Assembly (NCBI RefSeq): GCF_900099905.1 | Contig: NZ_FNEE01000008.1 | Coordinates: forward strand, 91,500-155,499 | Direction of reading: 5' to 3' | Length of the DNA: 64,000 nucleotides | Origin: Mesorhizobium muleiense | GTDB lineage: Bacteria > Pseudomonadota > Alphaproteobacteria > Rhizobiales > Rhizobiaceae | Part shown: piece by piece, positions 1-8,941 of the stretch | How the letters are laid out: each line of letters opens with the position of its first letter | Numbering within the stretch: position 1 is the first letter of the stretch | Notes under the pieces: model-generated | The model's database searches: none | Told to the model about the DNA's origin: nothing | What the model saw: the letters and a program-made list of their open reading frames with translations, nothing else | Translations under genes and position numbers: made by a program

Positions 1-801
1 AATTCCTGCCACACGATCGGGCTCGAAGCGCTGACTGAGGAGGCTGTCGCGGAAGCCGCCTCGCGTGTCGACGGCGCCGGCTGCCGGATCCTCTCGCGCG
101 AACCCAGCCTGGCGTGCTGCGATGCCGGCGTCACCTTCGCGACGCCGGACGGTCTGCGCTTCGAGATACACACCCCGGCGCGCGACGACATGTACAATCC
201 GCGCTACCCGACCAACGGCATCAAGCCGCGGCGGCTCGACCACATCAATCTCATCACGCCCGACCCGGTCGCCACGAGGCAGCAGCTCTCCGAAATCTGC
301 GGCATGCGGCTCACCGAGCGCATGGTCAACGAGGCTCTGAGCTGGATGCATGGCGGCAACCGCCAGCACCACATTCTGGGTCTGGTGAAGGGTCCGGTCG
401 GGCTTCACCACTACTCTTTCGAATTCAGCCACTTCAGCGACTATTGCCGGCTTGGCGACATTCTCGACGGGTTCGACCGCCAGGTCCTTTGGGGGCCGGG
501 CCGCCATCGCCCGGGCGACAACACCTACGCCTATTACCTCGATGCCAGCGGCGCGATGGTCGAGTGCTCCGGCGCCATGCACATGGTCGCCGACGACGCC
601 CACTTCGTACCCAACGTCATCACCAATTTGGAGCGCCCGGGAAACGTTCGCCAGATGAATGTCTGGGGTTCTCCCGCCCCCCAGGAATGGCGCGAGCACC
701 ATTTTCCATTCGCCGGGATCGACGATCCGGAGGGCTCGGCGGCAGACCACACAGGCAAGCAAGGCGAAGCAGTTCGGGGCGCTGCTTCGGATAGGAGATA
801 G
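1..801 (+). CDS. Type I extradiol ring-cleavage dioxygenase (VOC fold), 5'-truncated
   Basis: The reading frame is open from base 1, so the start lies outside the window; about 266 residues are visible. The family cleaves catechol-type rings next to the hydroxyls using Fe(II) or Mn(II). The C-terminal VOC module shows the expected metal triad: a His in LDHINL just after base 235, a His in GLHHYSFEF near base 410, and a Glu in AMVECSGAM near base 560. An early in-frame ATG at 190 falls inside the domain and is not a credible start. The hydrolase gene follows after 3 bp, so the two are co-transcribed. With the downstream flavin monooxygenase and LigJ/LigK it probably opens the ring in a meta-cleavage route. 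The exact substrate cannot be read from the sequence. Confidence 0.82.
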   Translation, partial: NSCHTIGLEALTEEAVAEAASRVDGAGCRILSREPSLACCDAGVTFATPDGLRFEIHTPARDDMYNPRYPTNGIKPRRLDHINLITPDPVATRQQLSEICGMRLTERMVNEALSWMHGGNRQHHILGLVKGPVGLHHYSFEFSHFSDYCRLGDILDGFDRQVLWGPGRHRPGDNTYAYYLDASGAMVECSGAMHMVADDAHFVPNVITNLERPGNVRQMNVWGSPAPQEWREHHFPFAGIDDPEGSAADHTGKQGEAVRGAASDRR

Positions 802-804
802 TTT

Positions 805-1686
805 ATGCAGGAAAAACTGACGTTCGACTCCGACGGCCTGAAACTGTCGGCGGTTCTGCACATTCCCGACAGCCACCGTCCCGGACAGAAGCTGCCGGCA
901 TTCATTGTCTGCCACGGCTTCGTCGGTTCCAAGGACGAGTCGCACGCCCAGATCCAGGCGGAGATGATGGAGACGCTCGGCTATGCCGCGCTGCGCTTCG
1001 ATTTCCGCTGCTGCGGCGAGAGCGAGGGCGAGCGCGCTCAGGTGCGCTGCTTCGATCAGGTCGCCGACGCAAAGAACGCGCTGACCTTTCTTGCCAAGCG
1101 CCCCGAGATCGACCCGAAGCGAATCGGCATCACCGGCCACAGCTTCGGCGCCGCGGTTTCGGTCTATACAGCAGGCGTCGACGAGCGGTTCGCCTGCGTC
1201 ATCTCCTCATGCGGCTGGGGTCACGGCGAGCGGAAGTTCCGCGGCCAGCACCCCACGCCGGAGGCCTGGGAGCGCTTCATGGGCCTGCTCGAGAAAGGCC
1301 GCGAGCACAAGCGCGCGACGGGCGAGAGCATGTGGATCTCGCGGTTCGACGCCGTGCCGATCCCGGAAAAATTGCGCAAGAACCTGTCGCCGAAGGCGAT
1401 CATGGAGATCCCGGCCGAGACGGTATGGAGCATGATGAACTTCAGGGCGGAAGACGTGGTTGCCAACATCGCGCCCCGCCCTGCCCTGTTCTTCCACACC
1501 GCCGACGACATCATCACGCCGACCGAGCAATCCCTTCGCCTGTTCGAGAAGGCCGGGCAGCCGGCCGAGCTGATGCTGATCTCGGGCACCGCTCACTTCC
1601 CGCTCGCACCGGAAGACGCGCCGCGCACCAAGATGATGCTCAAGGGCTGGCTCGATAAATTCTTCCCGGCAACGCCGGCAGCTTGA
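805..1686 (+). CDS. Alpha/beta hydrolase of the dienelactone hydrolase/esterase type
   Basis: 293 residues, the usual size for a single-domain alpha/beta hydrolase. The nucleophile elbow is GHSFGAA (Ser near residue 114), with an oxyanion-type HGFVGSKDE segment near residue 36, a candidate catalytic Asp in HTADDIITP and His in GTAHFPL near the C-terminus. A purine-rich GATAGGAGATAG lies just before the ATG. It sits directly behind the extradiol dioxygenase gene and overlaps the region leading to the next oxidoreductase, which suggests hydrolysis of a ring-cleavage product or an ester or lactone precursor. It looks closer to the DLH/S15-like group than to classical MhpC C-C hydrolases, so the exact reaction is open. 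Confidence 0.8.
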   Translation: MQEKLTFDSDGLKLSAVLHIPDSHRPGQKLPAFIVCHGFVGSKDESHAQIQAEMMETLGYAALRFDFRCCGESEGERAQVRCFDQVADAKNALTFLAKRPEIDPKRIGITGHSFGAAVSVYTAGVDERFACVISSCGWGHGERKFRGQHPTPEAWERFMGLLEKGREHKRATGESMWISRFDAVPIPEKLRKNLSPKAIMEIPAETVWSMMNFRAEDVVANIAPRPALFFHTADDIITPTEQSLRLFEKAGQPAELMLISGTAHFPLAPEDAPRTKMMLKGWLDKFFPATPAA

Positions 1687-1718
1687 GGTCGATTCGGCCA
1701 GACCAGGAGACATTCGGC

Positions 1719-2756
1719 ATGCCCGTCGCCCAGGAAAGCAAACTGACCAATTTTGCGACCGCGCTGCTCAATGCTGCCGGCTATACGCCGGACGAGGCGG
1801 TGCAGAGCGCGCGGTTGTTGGTCTGGGCCAATCTGCGTGGCGCGGATTCGCACGGTGTTCTCAGGATCCCGCGCTACATCGAGATGATCGAAACCGCTGT
1901 CGTGCGCTCCGGTCAACAGCCGAAGCTGATCCGGGAATTCGGGGCGACTTGCGTCTTCGACTACGGAAAGGCGCCGGGCGCGGTCGCCATGATGCATGCG
2001 GCAGGCAAAGCCGCCGATCTGGCGGAAGCGTTCGGCATCGGCTGGTGCGGCGCCCGCGCCATATCCCATGCCGGCGCAATCGGTTATTTCACCACCAAAT
2101 TGGCCGAACGCGGGCTCATCGGTATCGCCATGACCGCATCGAGGCCGTTCATGAGCTATTTTGGCGCAAAGGGTGAGGCGCTGTCGACCAATCCGCTGTC
2201 GATCGCCATTCCGCGGCCTGGCGGCGCCGATCCGATCGTGCTCGACATGTCGACTGCCGCCGTCGCGCTCGGCAAGATCATGGCGGCCAAGGATTCAGGC
2301 AAACCGATCCCCCGAGGCTGGGCCATCGATGCCAACGGCGTCGAAACGCAGGATCCGCATGAAGTGGCAGCCATACTGCCGATGGCCGGGCCGAAGGGAT
2401 CCGGTCTGTCGCTGATGATTGAAATTCTGTCGAGCGTGCTGGTGGGCAACGCCGTCATCGCGCCGTTCCTGCGCGGCGAGAAGAACGGCGGCTTCAATGG
2501 CCTTGTGCTTGCCATCAATCCGGCGGCCTTCGGCGACAGCTCGTCCTTTCTCGCCTCGGTGGGGAGCCTCGCCGGCGCGATCCATGCGCTCGATCCGGCA
2601 GCCGGCTCCGATGGTGTCAAATTGCCCGGCGAACGCGGCTTCCAGACCGGGCGGGAGCGCACCGCCAACGGCATCCCGCTGGCGAAGGGCACGGCCAAAA
2701 ACCTCGCCGATGCAGCCGTCCGGCTGGGGCTCACGGTGCCGGCCTTCCTGCAGTGA
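1719..2756 (+). CDS. Ldh family (malate/L-lactate dehydrogenase type 2) NAD(P)-dependent oxidoreductase
   Basis: 345 residues from the ATG at 1719, which is preceded by AGGAGA; a TTG at 1683 overlapping the hydrolase stop is possible but has no comparable ribosome site. Family marks are RGADSHGVLRIPRY near the N-terminus, SHAGAIGYF, STNPLSIAIP and GPKGSGLSLMIE. These match the Ldh_2 fold (malate, sulfolactate, ureidoglycolate dehydrogenases), which reduces 2-oxo acids or oxidises 2-hydroxy acids with NAD(P). Its place between ring-cleavage enzymes and a flavin hydroxylase suggests it handles a 2-hydroxy/2-oxo acid intermediate. It is not the LigC type, which is a different fold. The role in the pathway is inferred from context only. 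Confidence 0.82.
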   Translation: MPVAQESKLTNFATALLNAAGYTPDEAVQSARLLVWANLRGADSHGVLRIPRYIEMIETAVVRSGQQPKLIREFGATCVFDYGKAPGAVAMMHAAGKAADLAEAFGIGWCGARAISHAGAIGYFTTKLAERGLIGIAMTASRPFMSYFGAKGEALSTNPLSIAIPRPGGADPIVLDMSTAAVALGKIMAAKDSGKPIPRGWAIDANGVETQDPHEVAAILPMAGPKGSGLSLMIEILSSVLVGNAVIAPFLRGEKNGGFNGLVLAINPAAFGDSSSFLASVGSLAGAIHALDPAAGSDGVKLPGERGFQTGRERTANGIPLAKGTAKNLADAAVRLGLTVPAFLQ

Positions 2757-2820
2757 TGGCAAGTGGCAGCCCGCACCAAGCCAGCCAACAAAGGACCGAA
2801 ACCAGCGGGGGGTCTCACTG

Positions 2821-4392
2821 ATGACGCACGATGAGGCGGACGTCGTGGTGGTCGGGCTCGGCCCGGTCGGCATCACCTTGTGCAATCTTCTTGCAGCAGC
2901 AGGCGTCAGGGTGGAAGGCATAGACGCCGCTGACGACGTCTATGCACTGCCTCGCGCGATCGGCATGGACCACGAGGTGATGCGGATCTTCCAGAACATC
3001 GGCGCGGCCGAGGCCGTGGCCGCAGCGACAGGGCACTATCGCCCGTCGGAATACAGGTCTGCCGACGGAACCCTGTTGCGCCGGTTCGATTCCCCTGCCG
3101 AGCCCTACCCGCTTGCCTGGCCGCCCTATCTGACTTTCCTTCAGCCGGATCTCGAAAGGGCTCTGCGCGCCAATGGCAAGAAGTTCCCCCACCTGACGCT
3201 GCGCACGGCAACGGAACTCGTCGGCCTTGAGAACCCCGATAGACCGATCCTGACCTTGCACGACAAGGCGAGCGGCGAGCGCACAAGGCGCGCGCCCCGC
3301 TATGTCGTCGGTTGCGACGGCGCGAACAGCTTCACTCGGCGCGGGCTCGGCGTCGCGCTGGAGGACCTCGACTTCGACGAACCCTGGCTCGTGGTGGACA
3401 TGATACTGGAGGATCAGCTCGCGCCATTGCCAGAGACCAACGTCCAGTTCTGCGATCCCGCGCGACCGCACACATATGTGTGCGGGCCTGACCAGCTACG
3501 CCGCTGGGAGTTCATGATCCTGCCGTATGAAGATCCGGCGGAGGTCAACCGCCCGGAACGCATCTGGCAATTGCTTTCGCCCTGGCTTCGGCCGGACCAG
3601 GCCAGGCTGTGGCGCTCGGCGACCTACAACTTCCACGCCCTTGTTGCGGAGCAGTGGCGCGTGGGCAGCGTCTTTCTAGCCGGCGATGCCTGCCACATGA
3701 CCCCGCCTTTTCTCGCGCAGGGAATGGTGCAAGGCATCAAGGATGCAGCCAATCTCGCTTGGAAGCTGGCCCATGCGATCGGCAGCGGATCGGAGCACCT
3801 CCTCGGCACCTACCAGGCCGAGCGCAGACCGTTCATGCGCGAAGTCATCGACATCACCAAGCGGCTTGGACAGTTCATCTGCGAGCGGGATCCGGACAAG
3901 GCTCATGCGCGCGATGCAGAGATGGCCGCGGCCATGCGCACGGGCCAAGGTGTTCAGATCCGGCAGAACCTCTTTCCGCCCATCCGTCATGGACTTGTCG
4001 CCAGCAACATCGATGGCTCTCCGAGCCCTCGCGCCGGTGAGCCATGTCCTCAACCCTGGATTATCGGGCCTTTCGGCCGGAAGCGGCTCGACGATGCGTT
4101 GCCGCCAGGGTTCCAGCTTCTCATCGCTGGCGACATGGACCCTTCGCCCACCCTCCTGGACAAGGCGCGACAAGTGGGCATTGCCGTGCATCGCGTGGCG
4201 CAGGAGAAATCCTGCCCTTCGCTGTTGGTAGAAGAGGACCGCGTTCTCGTCGACTGGCTAACCGCGAAGGGCGCGCGCGCCGCCCTGGTGCGGCCGGACC
4301 ATGTGGTCTTCGGTACGGCCGCGGACACGCGGGGGACCGAGCAGCTCGTGTGTCAACTCCAGATGATGCTGGTGGCGGCACCCGACAAATGA
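2821..4392 (+). CDS. FAD-dependent aromatic monooxygenase, MhpA/PheA-like
   Basis: 523 residues from the ATG at 2821. The N-terminal dinucleotide fold VVVVGLGPVGITLCNLLA binds the FAD ADP moiety, the second FAD motif appears as GCDGANSF (the DG motif) near residue 162, and the third as VFLAGDACHMTPPFLAQGM (the GD motif) near residue 284. The order and length fit single-component class A hydroxylases such as 3-(3-hydroxyphenyl)propionate hydroxylase, including a C-terminal thioredoxin-like domain. It would hydroxylate a phenolic acid to the diol needed by the extradiol dioxygenase encoded upstream. It is the last gene of this run; the next gene converges on it. The substrate is unknown. Confidence 0.87.
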   Translation: MTHDEADVVVVGLGPVGITLCNLLAAAGVRVEGIDAADDVYALPRAIGMDHEVMRIFQNIGAAEAVAAATGHYRPSEYRSADGTLLRRFDSPAEPYPLAWPPYLTFLQPDLERALRANGKKFPHLTLRTATELVGLENPDRPILTLHDKASGERTRRAPRYVVGCDGANSFTRRGLGVALEDLDFDEPWLVVDMILEDQLAPLPETNVQFCDPARPHTYVCGPDQLRRWEFMILPYEDPAEVNRPERIWQLLSPWLRPDQARLWRSATYNFHALVAEQWRVGSVFLAGDACHMTPPFLAQGMVQGIKDAANLAWKLAHAIGSGSEHLLGTYQAERRPFMREVIDITKRLGQFICERDPDKAHARDAEMAAAMRTGQGVQIRQNLFPPIRHGLVASNIDGSPSPRAGEPCPQPWIIGPFGRKRLDDALPPGFQLLIAGDMDPSPTLLDKARQVGIAVHRVAQEKSCPSLLVEEDRVLVDWLTAKGARAALVRPDHVVFGTAADTRGTEQLVCQLQMMLVAAPDK

Positions 4393-4465
4393 CGTGTGCT
4401 TGCGTCGAGCGCCTGAACGGGCCTCGACTGCGAGCCGGAACTGGCCGGTGCGAATCGGAAGCGCC

Positions 4466-5083
4466 TTATTTGCGGGCTGGCTGCTTCATGTGGCGATAGA
4501 GGTGGGCCAGATGCATTGAGGTGAGTGTCGCCCGCACCATCTCGCCCGGTGAATCGTCCTTCATGAAGCTGGAGAGGCCGCCATAGATGAGTTCCAGAAC
4601 GACGCCGCCCACATAGAGTGGTTCGATATCGGAACCGCCATAGGGAAAAAGCTTTGCCGACAGCAGCTTGCCCAGACCTTCCCACTGGTCCTTGAACAGG
4701 CGCAGATGCCGCTCTTCCAGTGTGTTGTCGCGGCGGGCGATCCGCAACAGGTCGATTGCAAGCGTTCCCCAGCGCTTGTCCTTCGCTCTCTGGTTGGCCC
4801 AATCGCACATCGCATCGATGATCTTTTTCGGGTCGTCGTAGCCGTCGAGCAGGCCGGTGAGTTCGACCACGTCGCCACCGGCATGGCGCTCGAGCAATTG
4901 AAGGAAGATGTCTTCCTTGTTCTCGAAGTTCGAATAGAAGGCGCCCTTCGAATAGCCGGCTTCTTCCGCGATACGTTCGATGGTGGCGCCGGAGTAACCA
5001 TCGCGAGCCACGACATCGCTCGCCGACAGCAAGAGCTTCTCACGAGTCAGAGCCTGGCTCTGTTCGCGCGTCAGTCGCGCCAT
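4466..5083 (-). CDS. TetR/AcrR family transcriptional regulator
   Basis: 205 residues. The N-terminal helix-turn-helix is clear: ASDVVARDGYSGATIERIAEEAG followed by YSKGAFYSNFENKEDIF, the standard TetR recognition helix and the following helix. The C-terminal part is a helical ligand-binding domain. It lies between the flavin monooxygenase gene (convergent) and the DoxX gene on the same strand. A perfect 17-bp palindrome lies 28 bp upstream of its start, and a related site lies before the dehydrogenase gene at 5769. This supports autoregulation and control of the catabolic genes, with an aromatic acid or CoA-type ligand as the likely inducer (inference). Confidence 0.93.
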   Translation of the reverse strand: MARLTREQSQALTREKLLLSASDVVARDGYSGATIERIAEEAGYSKGAFYSNFENKEDIFLQLLERHAGGDVVELTGLLDGYDDPKKIIDAMCDWANQRAKDKRWGTLAIDLLRIARRDNTLEERHLRLFKDQWEGLGKLLSAKLFPYGGSDIEPLYVGGVVLELIYGGLSSFMKDDSPGEMVRATLTSMHLAHLYRHMKQPARK

Positions 5084-5110
5084 CCGCTATCCTCCAAGCC
5101 CCATTCATTG

Positions 5111-5127
5111 GGATACCCTTGGTATCC
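5111..5127. promoter_or_regulatory. Perfect inverted repeat, probable TetR operator
   Basis: The sequence GGATACC-CTT-GGTATCC is a perfect 7-bp inverted repeat with a 3-bp centre, 28 bp upstream of the tetR start codon. Size and symmetry are typical for a TetR dimer. The GATAC/GTATC half-sites recur at 5690-5705. Confidence 0.72.
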
Positions 5128-5141
5128 GAATCGGCCGAAAT

Positions 5142-5510
5142 TTAGAAGGCCGAAACGATACAGGCAAGCGCCCAAAAAATCGGGTATTCGGGACCCATCA
5201 ACTGCCAGCGCCAACGCGGGCCATTGATGCGCACCACGGCATAGGCTGCGCCCAGCAAGACGGCCACGCCGCACGCCGCAGCCCATCGCGGATAGATGCC
5301 GAACACCATTCCAACGGCGGCAACGAACTCCAGCGCAACCGTCAGCACGATGAAGGGCTTTCCTGGCTTCAGCCCGGCGGCCTCGAACGTCTTTGTCGCC
5401 TTTTCGAAGTTCCTGAGCTTTCCGATGAAATGCGGAATGAACCAGATCCCGCACAGAATGCGCAGGAGATCGATTGGCGTTAGCATGAACTCCGGCACTG
5501 ATTCCTCCAT
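5142..5510 (-). CDS. DoxX-like small integral membrane protein
   Basis: About 122 residues from the ATG at 5510. A GTG 12 bp further in, after GGAGGAATCA, and an ATG at 5486 are alternative starts; the longer frame from 5681 is unlikely because its first 57 residues look non-coding. Four hydrophobic segments are visible, beginning with LLRILCGIWFIPHFIGKL and followed by IVLTVALEFVAAVGMVFGI, a short helix around WAAACGVAVLLGAAYAVV, and a final FWALACIVSAF. This pattern fits DoxX/DoxD-like proteins. The exact function is unknown. The gene is transcribed towards tetR and divergently from the zinc dehydrogenase gene, so it may share the regulator's control. Confidence 0.68.
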   Translation of the reverse strand: MEESVPEFMLTPIDLLRILCGIWFIPHFIGKLRNFEKATKTFEAAGLKPGKPFIVLTVALEFVAAVGMVFGIYPRWAAACGVAVLLGAAYAVVRINGPRWRWQLMGPEYPIFWALACIVSAF

Positions 5511-5672
5511 GCAGAACGTCGATCGGACCGCCCGGCCCGTCCTCCCGTTCCTGATTGTCGTTTGCGGCGACGTTCTCCCAGCCAGCGGAGCGAAAGTGTT
5601 CGTCGCCAACCCAACCGGCGCGGCGTTCGCCGGACATTTTCCCCAAATGCTGTCGCCCTTGGAAAATGGCTC

Positions 5673-5706
5673 TTGCGTCACCCAATCCAGATACTATACG
5701 GTATCC
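5673..5706 (+). promoter_or_regulatory. Candidate promoter with overlapping second TetR half-site pair
   Basis: A possible -35 TTGCGT (5673-5678) and -10 TATACG (5695-5700) are separated by 16 bp. The -10 is embedded in an imperfect palindrome, GATAC-TATACG-GTATC (5690-5705), whose half-sites match the perfect palindrome upstream of tetR; the spacer is 6 rather than 5 bp. The site is about 65 bp before the dehydrogenase start, where a bound repressor would block transcription. Confidence 0.5.
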
Positions 5707-5768
5707 ACAGTCTAGGAGGAATGTCAACGCGGCATCTCCGCGATCCGGTCAATTGGGAGGAACAGACG

Positions 5769-6878
5769 ATGACGATCATGATGCGGGCGGCACGGCTTCA
5801 CGCCGTGAACGAGCCGATGCGTGTTGAGGACGTGGCGAAGCCGGTGGCGTCCGGCACGGATGTGGTCGTCGAGGTCAAGGCCTGCGGGATGGTGCCCAAT
5901 CTCGCCAACGTGCTGAACAACTGGGAAACCTGGTATCCGCATCAGCCGTTGCCGATGAAGCCGGCGATCTTCGGCCTCGACCCCGCGGGCATCGTGCATC
6001 AGGTCGGTGAGCAGGTCGTGGCGATCAAGCCCGGCGACCGCGTGTATGTGAATCCGTTGCGCTCCTGCGGCGCGTGTCATGCCTGTGTCAGCGGCCATCA
6101 GGCGAAGTGCGAATACTTTACCTTCAACGGCTATTTCGGCTTCAACAGGAACAGCCTGGAAATCTACAAGCGTTATCCGGAAGGCGGCTTCGCCCAGTTC
6201 ATGCGCGCGCCGCAGAATGCGATCGTCAAGATCCCCGACAACATGACCTATCCGCAGGCGGCCCGCATGGGCTACCTCGGCACGGCCTATTCCGCGCTCA
6301 AGAAGTTCGGCGTACCGGCCGGCAGATCGCTGATCATCAATGGTGCGACCGGCACGCTGGGCGTCGGCGCGACACTCTTCGCGCTCGCCATGGGCGTCTC
6401 GACGATCTATGCGGTGGCACGTGGCAAGCCCCTGCTCGAGCGGCTGAAGCAGCTTGCCCCGAACCGAATCCAGACTTTCTCCAACCAGGATGGCAAGGTC
6501 GCCGACTGGGTCCGCTCGCAGACCGGCGGTCTCGGCGCCGACTTCATGCTCGATTGCCTCGGTGCGGTGGCCGACGTCAACGCCATGAAGGACGCGATGA
6601 TGGGCGTCAAGCGCGGCGGCCGCATCGTCAACATCGGCGGCACCGGCAGCGACATGCTGTTCAACACCAAATGGTGGATGGACAATTCGATGGAGCTTCT
6701 CGGCTCAGCCTGGCTGACCACGGCCGAGGGCATGGAGATCGCCGATATGGTCCGCTCCGGCGCGATCGATCTTTCGGGGCTGGAGGCGCGGACGTATCCG
6801 CTCGAGCAGATCAACGAGGCCATCAATGGCGTCGCCTCCGGTGACGGCGGCTTCACCAACTACGTGCTCGAACCGTAG
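5769..6878 (+). CDS. Zinc-type medium-chain alcohol dehydrogenase family protein
   Basis: 369 residues from the ATG at 5769, which has a strong GGAGGAACAGACG leader; an ATG at 5721 in the same frame is weaker. The N-terminal GroES-like domain carries a structural zinc cluster (SCGACHACVSGHQAKC, four Cys) near residue 100, and the Rossmann half has GATGTLGVGA near residue 195. Members oxidise alcohols or reduce aldehydes or quinones with NAD(P). The candidate operator just upstream ties it to the TetR regulator, and ligJ and ligK follow on the same strand. It may oxidise an aromatic alcohol or a hydroxy intermediate feeding the ring-cleavage route; the substrate is not shown by the sequence. 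Confidence 0.85.
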   Translation: MTIMMRAARLHAVNEPMRVEDVAKPVASGTDVVVEVKACGMVPNLANVLNNWETWYPHQPLPMKPAIFGLDPAGIVHQVGEQVVAIKPGDRVYVNPLRSCGACHACVSGHQAKCEYFTFNGYFGFNRNSLEIYKRYPEGGFAQFMRAPQNAIVKIPDNMTYPQAARMGYLGTAYSALKKFGVPAGRSLIINGATGTLGVGATLFALAMGVSTIYAVARGKPLLERLKQLAPNRIQTFSNQDGKVADWVRSQTGGLGADFMLDCLGAVADVNAMKDAMMGVKRGGRIVNIGGTGSDMLFNTKWWMDNSMELLGSAWLTTAEGMEIADMVRSGAIDLSGLEARTYPLEQINEAINGVASGDGGFTNYVLEP

Positions 6879-6977
6879 AAGGGACATAAGGCGGACCTCA
6901 CCGTCCGCCGCTTGCCGGAAACCGCGGAACGGCGCAGCGGATCGACGACGCGTCACCTTGTGTGTGAAGAGAACGAA

Positions 6978-8000
6978 ATGATCATCGACTGCCACGGCCA
7001 CTACACGAGCGAACCGCCTGGGCATCACGCCTTTCGCAAGACGCAGGTCGAGTTCGTCGAAGGCAGGCGCGACGCCATGCCCGCCTATCCCGGCATCGCC
7101 GACGAAATGCTCATGGCGACGATCGAGCAGAACCAATTGCGCCTGCAGCGCGAGCGAGGCACGGACCTGACCATCCTGTCACCGCGTGCTTCGGGCATGG
7201 GCCACCATATCGGCAGCGCAGAGAACAATGCCGAATGGTCGCGCATCTCCAACGAGCTGATCGCCCGCATCGTCGACATGTTCCCGGCCAACTTCGCCGG
7301 CGTATGCCAGCTACCGCAATCGATGAGCGGTGACCTGAAGCCGGTCCTTGAAGAGCTCGAGCGCTGCGTCGTCGAACTCGGCTTCGTCGGCTGCAACCTC
7401 AACCCCGATCCGTCCGGCGGCTTCTGGTCGGCGCCGCCGATCCACGACCGCTACTGGTATCCGCTCTTCGAAAAGATGATCGAGCTGCAGGTGCCGGCCA
7501 TGATCCACGTCTCCGGCTCGTGCAGCGCCTGCCTGCATACGACCGGCGCGCACTACATCAATGCGGACACCGCCGTGTTCATGCAACTGATCCAGGGCGA
7601 CCTGTTCAGCGCGTTTCCGGATCTCAAACTGATCATTCCGCATGGCGGTGGTGCGGCGCCCTATCATTGGGGACGTTATCGCGGCCTGGCGATGATGTTG
7701 GACAGACCCGGACTGACCGAGCACCTGATGCGCAACGTCTTCTTCGACAGCTGCGTCTATCATCAGGCCGGCATCGACACGCTGTTCCGCGTCGTTGGTC
7801 CGGCCAACATCCTGTTTGGGTCCGAATTGCTCGGAGCGGTCAAGGCCATCGATCCAGAAACCGGCTTCGCCTTCGACGATACGCGGCGCTACATCGACGC
7901 ACTTTCGCTCGGTGAGGTCGAACGCCACGCCGTGTTCGAAGGCAATGTCCGAAAGGTCTATCCGAGGCTAGATGCGCGGCTGAAGGCACAAGGGCGCTAG
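6978..8000 (+). CDS. ligJ: 4-oxalomesaconate hydratase (amidohydrolase superfamily)
   Basis: 340 residues from the ATG at 6978, placed right at the metal motif [10 protein letters not shown] (His-x-His at residues 6 and 8). Further family marks are the NQLRL...RG.D.TI.SPRAS run, [22 protein letters not shown] with a metal-ligand His, [18 protein letters not shown] and the C-terminal HAVFEGN. These follow Sphingobium LigJ closely, as I remember that sequence. LigJ adds water to 4-oxalomesaconate, giving 4-carboxy-4-hydroxy-2-oxoadipate, with zinc in the active site. The next gene encodes the aldolase acting on that product, which strongly supports the call. The upstream leader has GAAGAGAACGAA before the ATG. 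Confidence 0.92.
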   Translation: MIIDCHGHYTSEPPGHHAFRKTQVEFVEGRRDAMPAYPGIADEMLMATIEQNQLRLQRERGTDLTILSPRASGMGHHIGSAENNAEWSRISNELIARIVDMFPANFAGVCQLPQSMSGDLKPVLEELERCVVELGFVGCNLNPDPSGGFWSAPPIHDRYWYPLFEKMIELQVPAMIHVSGSCSACLHTTGAHYINADTAVFMQLIQGDLFSAFPDLKLIIPHGGGAAPYHWGRYRGLAMMLDRPGLTEHLMRNVFFDSCVYHQAGIDTLFRVVGPANILFGSELLGAVKAIDPETGFAFDDTRRYIDALSLGEVERHAVFEGNVRKVYPRLDARLKAQGR

Positions 8001-8067
8001 ACCAGCCGATGAGCACTGTTCGGGTGCGGCGCCTGATGCCGCACCTCATCATTCCGGGAGAACACTT

Positions 8068-8739
8068 ATGGGCAAAGTCGTAACCAAGACCGAGCGCACG
8101 CAGATCGAAACCTGTGATGCTCTTGGCCAACTTGGCGTGGCCACGGTTCACGAGGCACAGGGGCGGACGGGCCTGCTCGCCGCGCGCCTGCGGCCCATCT
8201 ATGATGGCGCCAGGATTGGCGGCAACGCGCTGACCTGTGAAGTCGCACCAGGCGACAACTGGATGATCCACGTCGCGCTGGAACAGGCGCGGCCAGGCGA
8301 CATCCTGGTCGTCACCCCGACCTCGCCTTGCGAGGACGGCTATTTCGGCGACCTGCTGGCCGAATCGGCCAAGGCGCAAGGCATCAGGGGCCTCATCATC
8401 GATGCTGGCGTGCGCGATATCTCGACCCTGCGCTCCATGGCCTTCCCGGTCTGGTCGAAGGCGATCAGCGCACAAGGGACGGTCAAGGAGACGCTCGGCA
8501 ACGTCCAGGTGCCGATCGTCTGCGCCGGCGCCCACATCCGGCCGGGCGACGTCATCGTGGCCGATGATGACGGCGTGTGCGTGGTGCCGCGCGAAGCCGC
8601 GGGAAGGGTTCTCGAAACCGCCCGCAGGCGCGAGGCGATGGAAGAAGAAAAGCGCAGTCTCTATGCCGCCGGCAAGCTCAGTCTCGATGTCAACGAAATG
8701 CGCGAACGCCTACGGCGCAAAGGCCTCGTCTACGAATAG
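8068..8739 (+). CDS. ligK: 4-carboxy-4-hydroxy-2-oxoadipate aldolase (RraA-like fold)
   Basis: 223 residues; GGGAGAAC precedes the ATG. The RraA-type fold is shown by [17 protein letters not shown] at the N-terminus, PGDILVV, the glycine-rich [19 protein letters not shown], and the metal/substrate signature DAGVRD near residue 115, followed by [21 protein letters not shown]. LigK/GalC enzymes need Mg2+ or Mn2+ and split 4-carboxy-4-hydroxy-2-oxoadipate into pyruvate and oxaloacetate, and also decarboxylate oxaloacetate. It is 67 bp behind ligJ on the same strand. Together they finish the protocatechuate 4,5-cleavage or gallate route. It closes the catabolic block; a 540-bp gap follows. Confidence 0.92.
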   Translation: MGKVVTKTERTQIETCDALGQLGVATVHEAQGRTGLLAARLRPIYDGARIGGNALTCEVAPGDNWMIHVALEQARPGDILVVTPTSPCEDGYFGDLLAESAKAQGIRGLIIDAGVRDISTLRSMAFPVWSKAISAQGTVKETLGNVQVPIVCAGAHIRPGDVIVADDDGVCVVPREAAGRVLETARRREAMEEEKRSLYAAGKLSLDVNEMRERLRRKGLVYE

Positions 8740-8828
8740 GCAACCGCATAGCAGGTTCGGCGCCCGCAAGGAAAATCTTGACCCCGCGGGCACGCTCGAT
8801 CACGCGTGCGCCAAGTCCATTTCAGGAC

Positions 8829-8866
8829 GCCGTCGGCCTCGCGCATTGCAGCGCAAGGCCAACGGC
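8829..8866 (+). terminator. Long imperfect hairpin downstream of ligK
   Basis: Arms GCCGT-c-GGCCT-c-GCGC and GCGC-a-AGGCC-a-ACGGC pair over 14 positions, with two symmetric C/A mismatches and an ATTGCA loop. It begins 90 bp after the ligK stop. No U-run follows, so it may be a factor-dependent terminator, an RNA-stabilising structure or a REP-like element. Confidence 0.5.
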
Positions 8867-8941
8867 TGCCTTCGAGTGAACGGCGCAAATCGCTCAGCCA
8901 GTGCAGCGAAGCCTGAACTGGCCGTTCTCTGAATGTGGGGA

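Noticed and set aside
5511..5681. Longer start for the DoxX-like gene at 5681
   Set aside because: The extra 57 residues have no hydrophobic pattern and would cover the probable promoter and operator of the divergent dehydrogenase gene.
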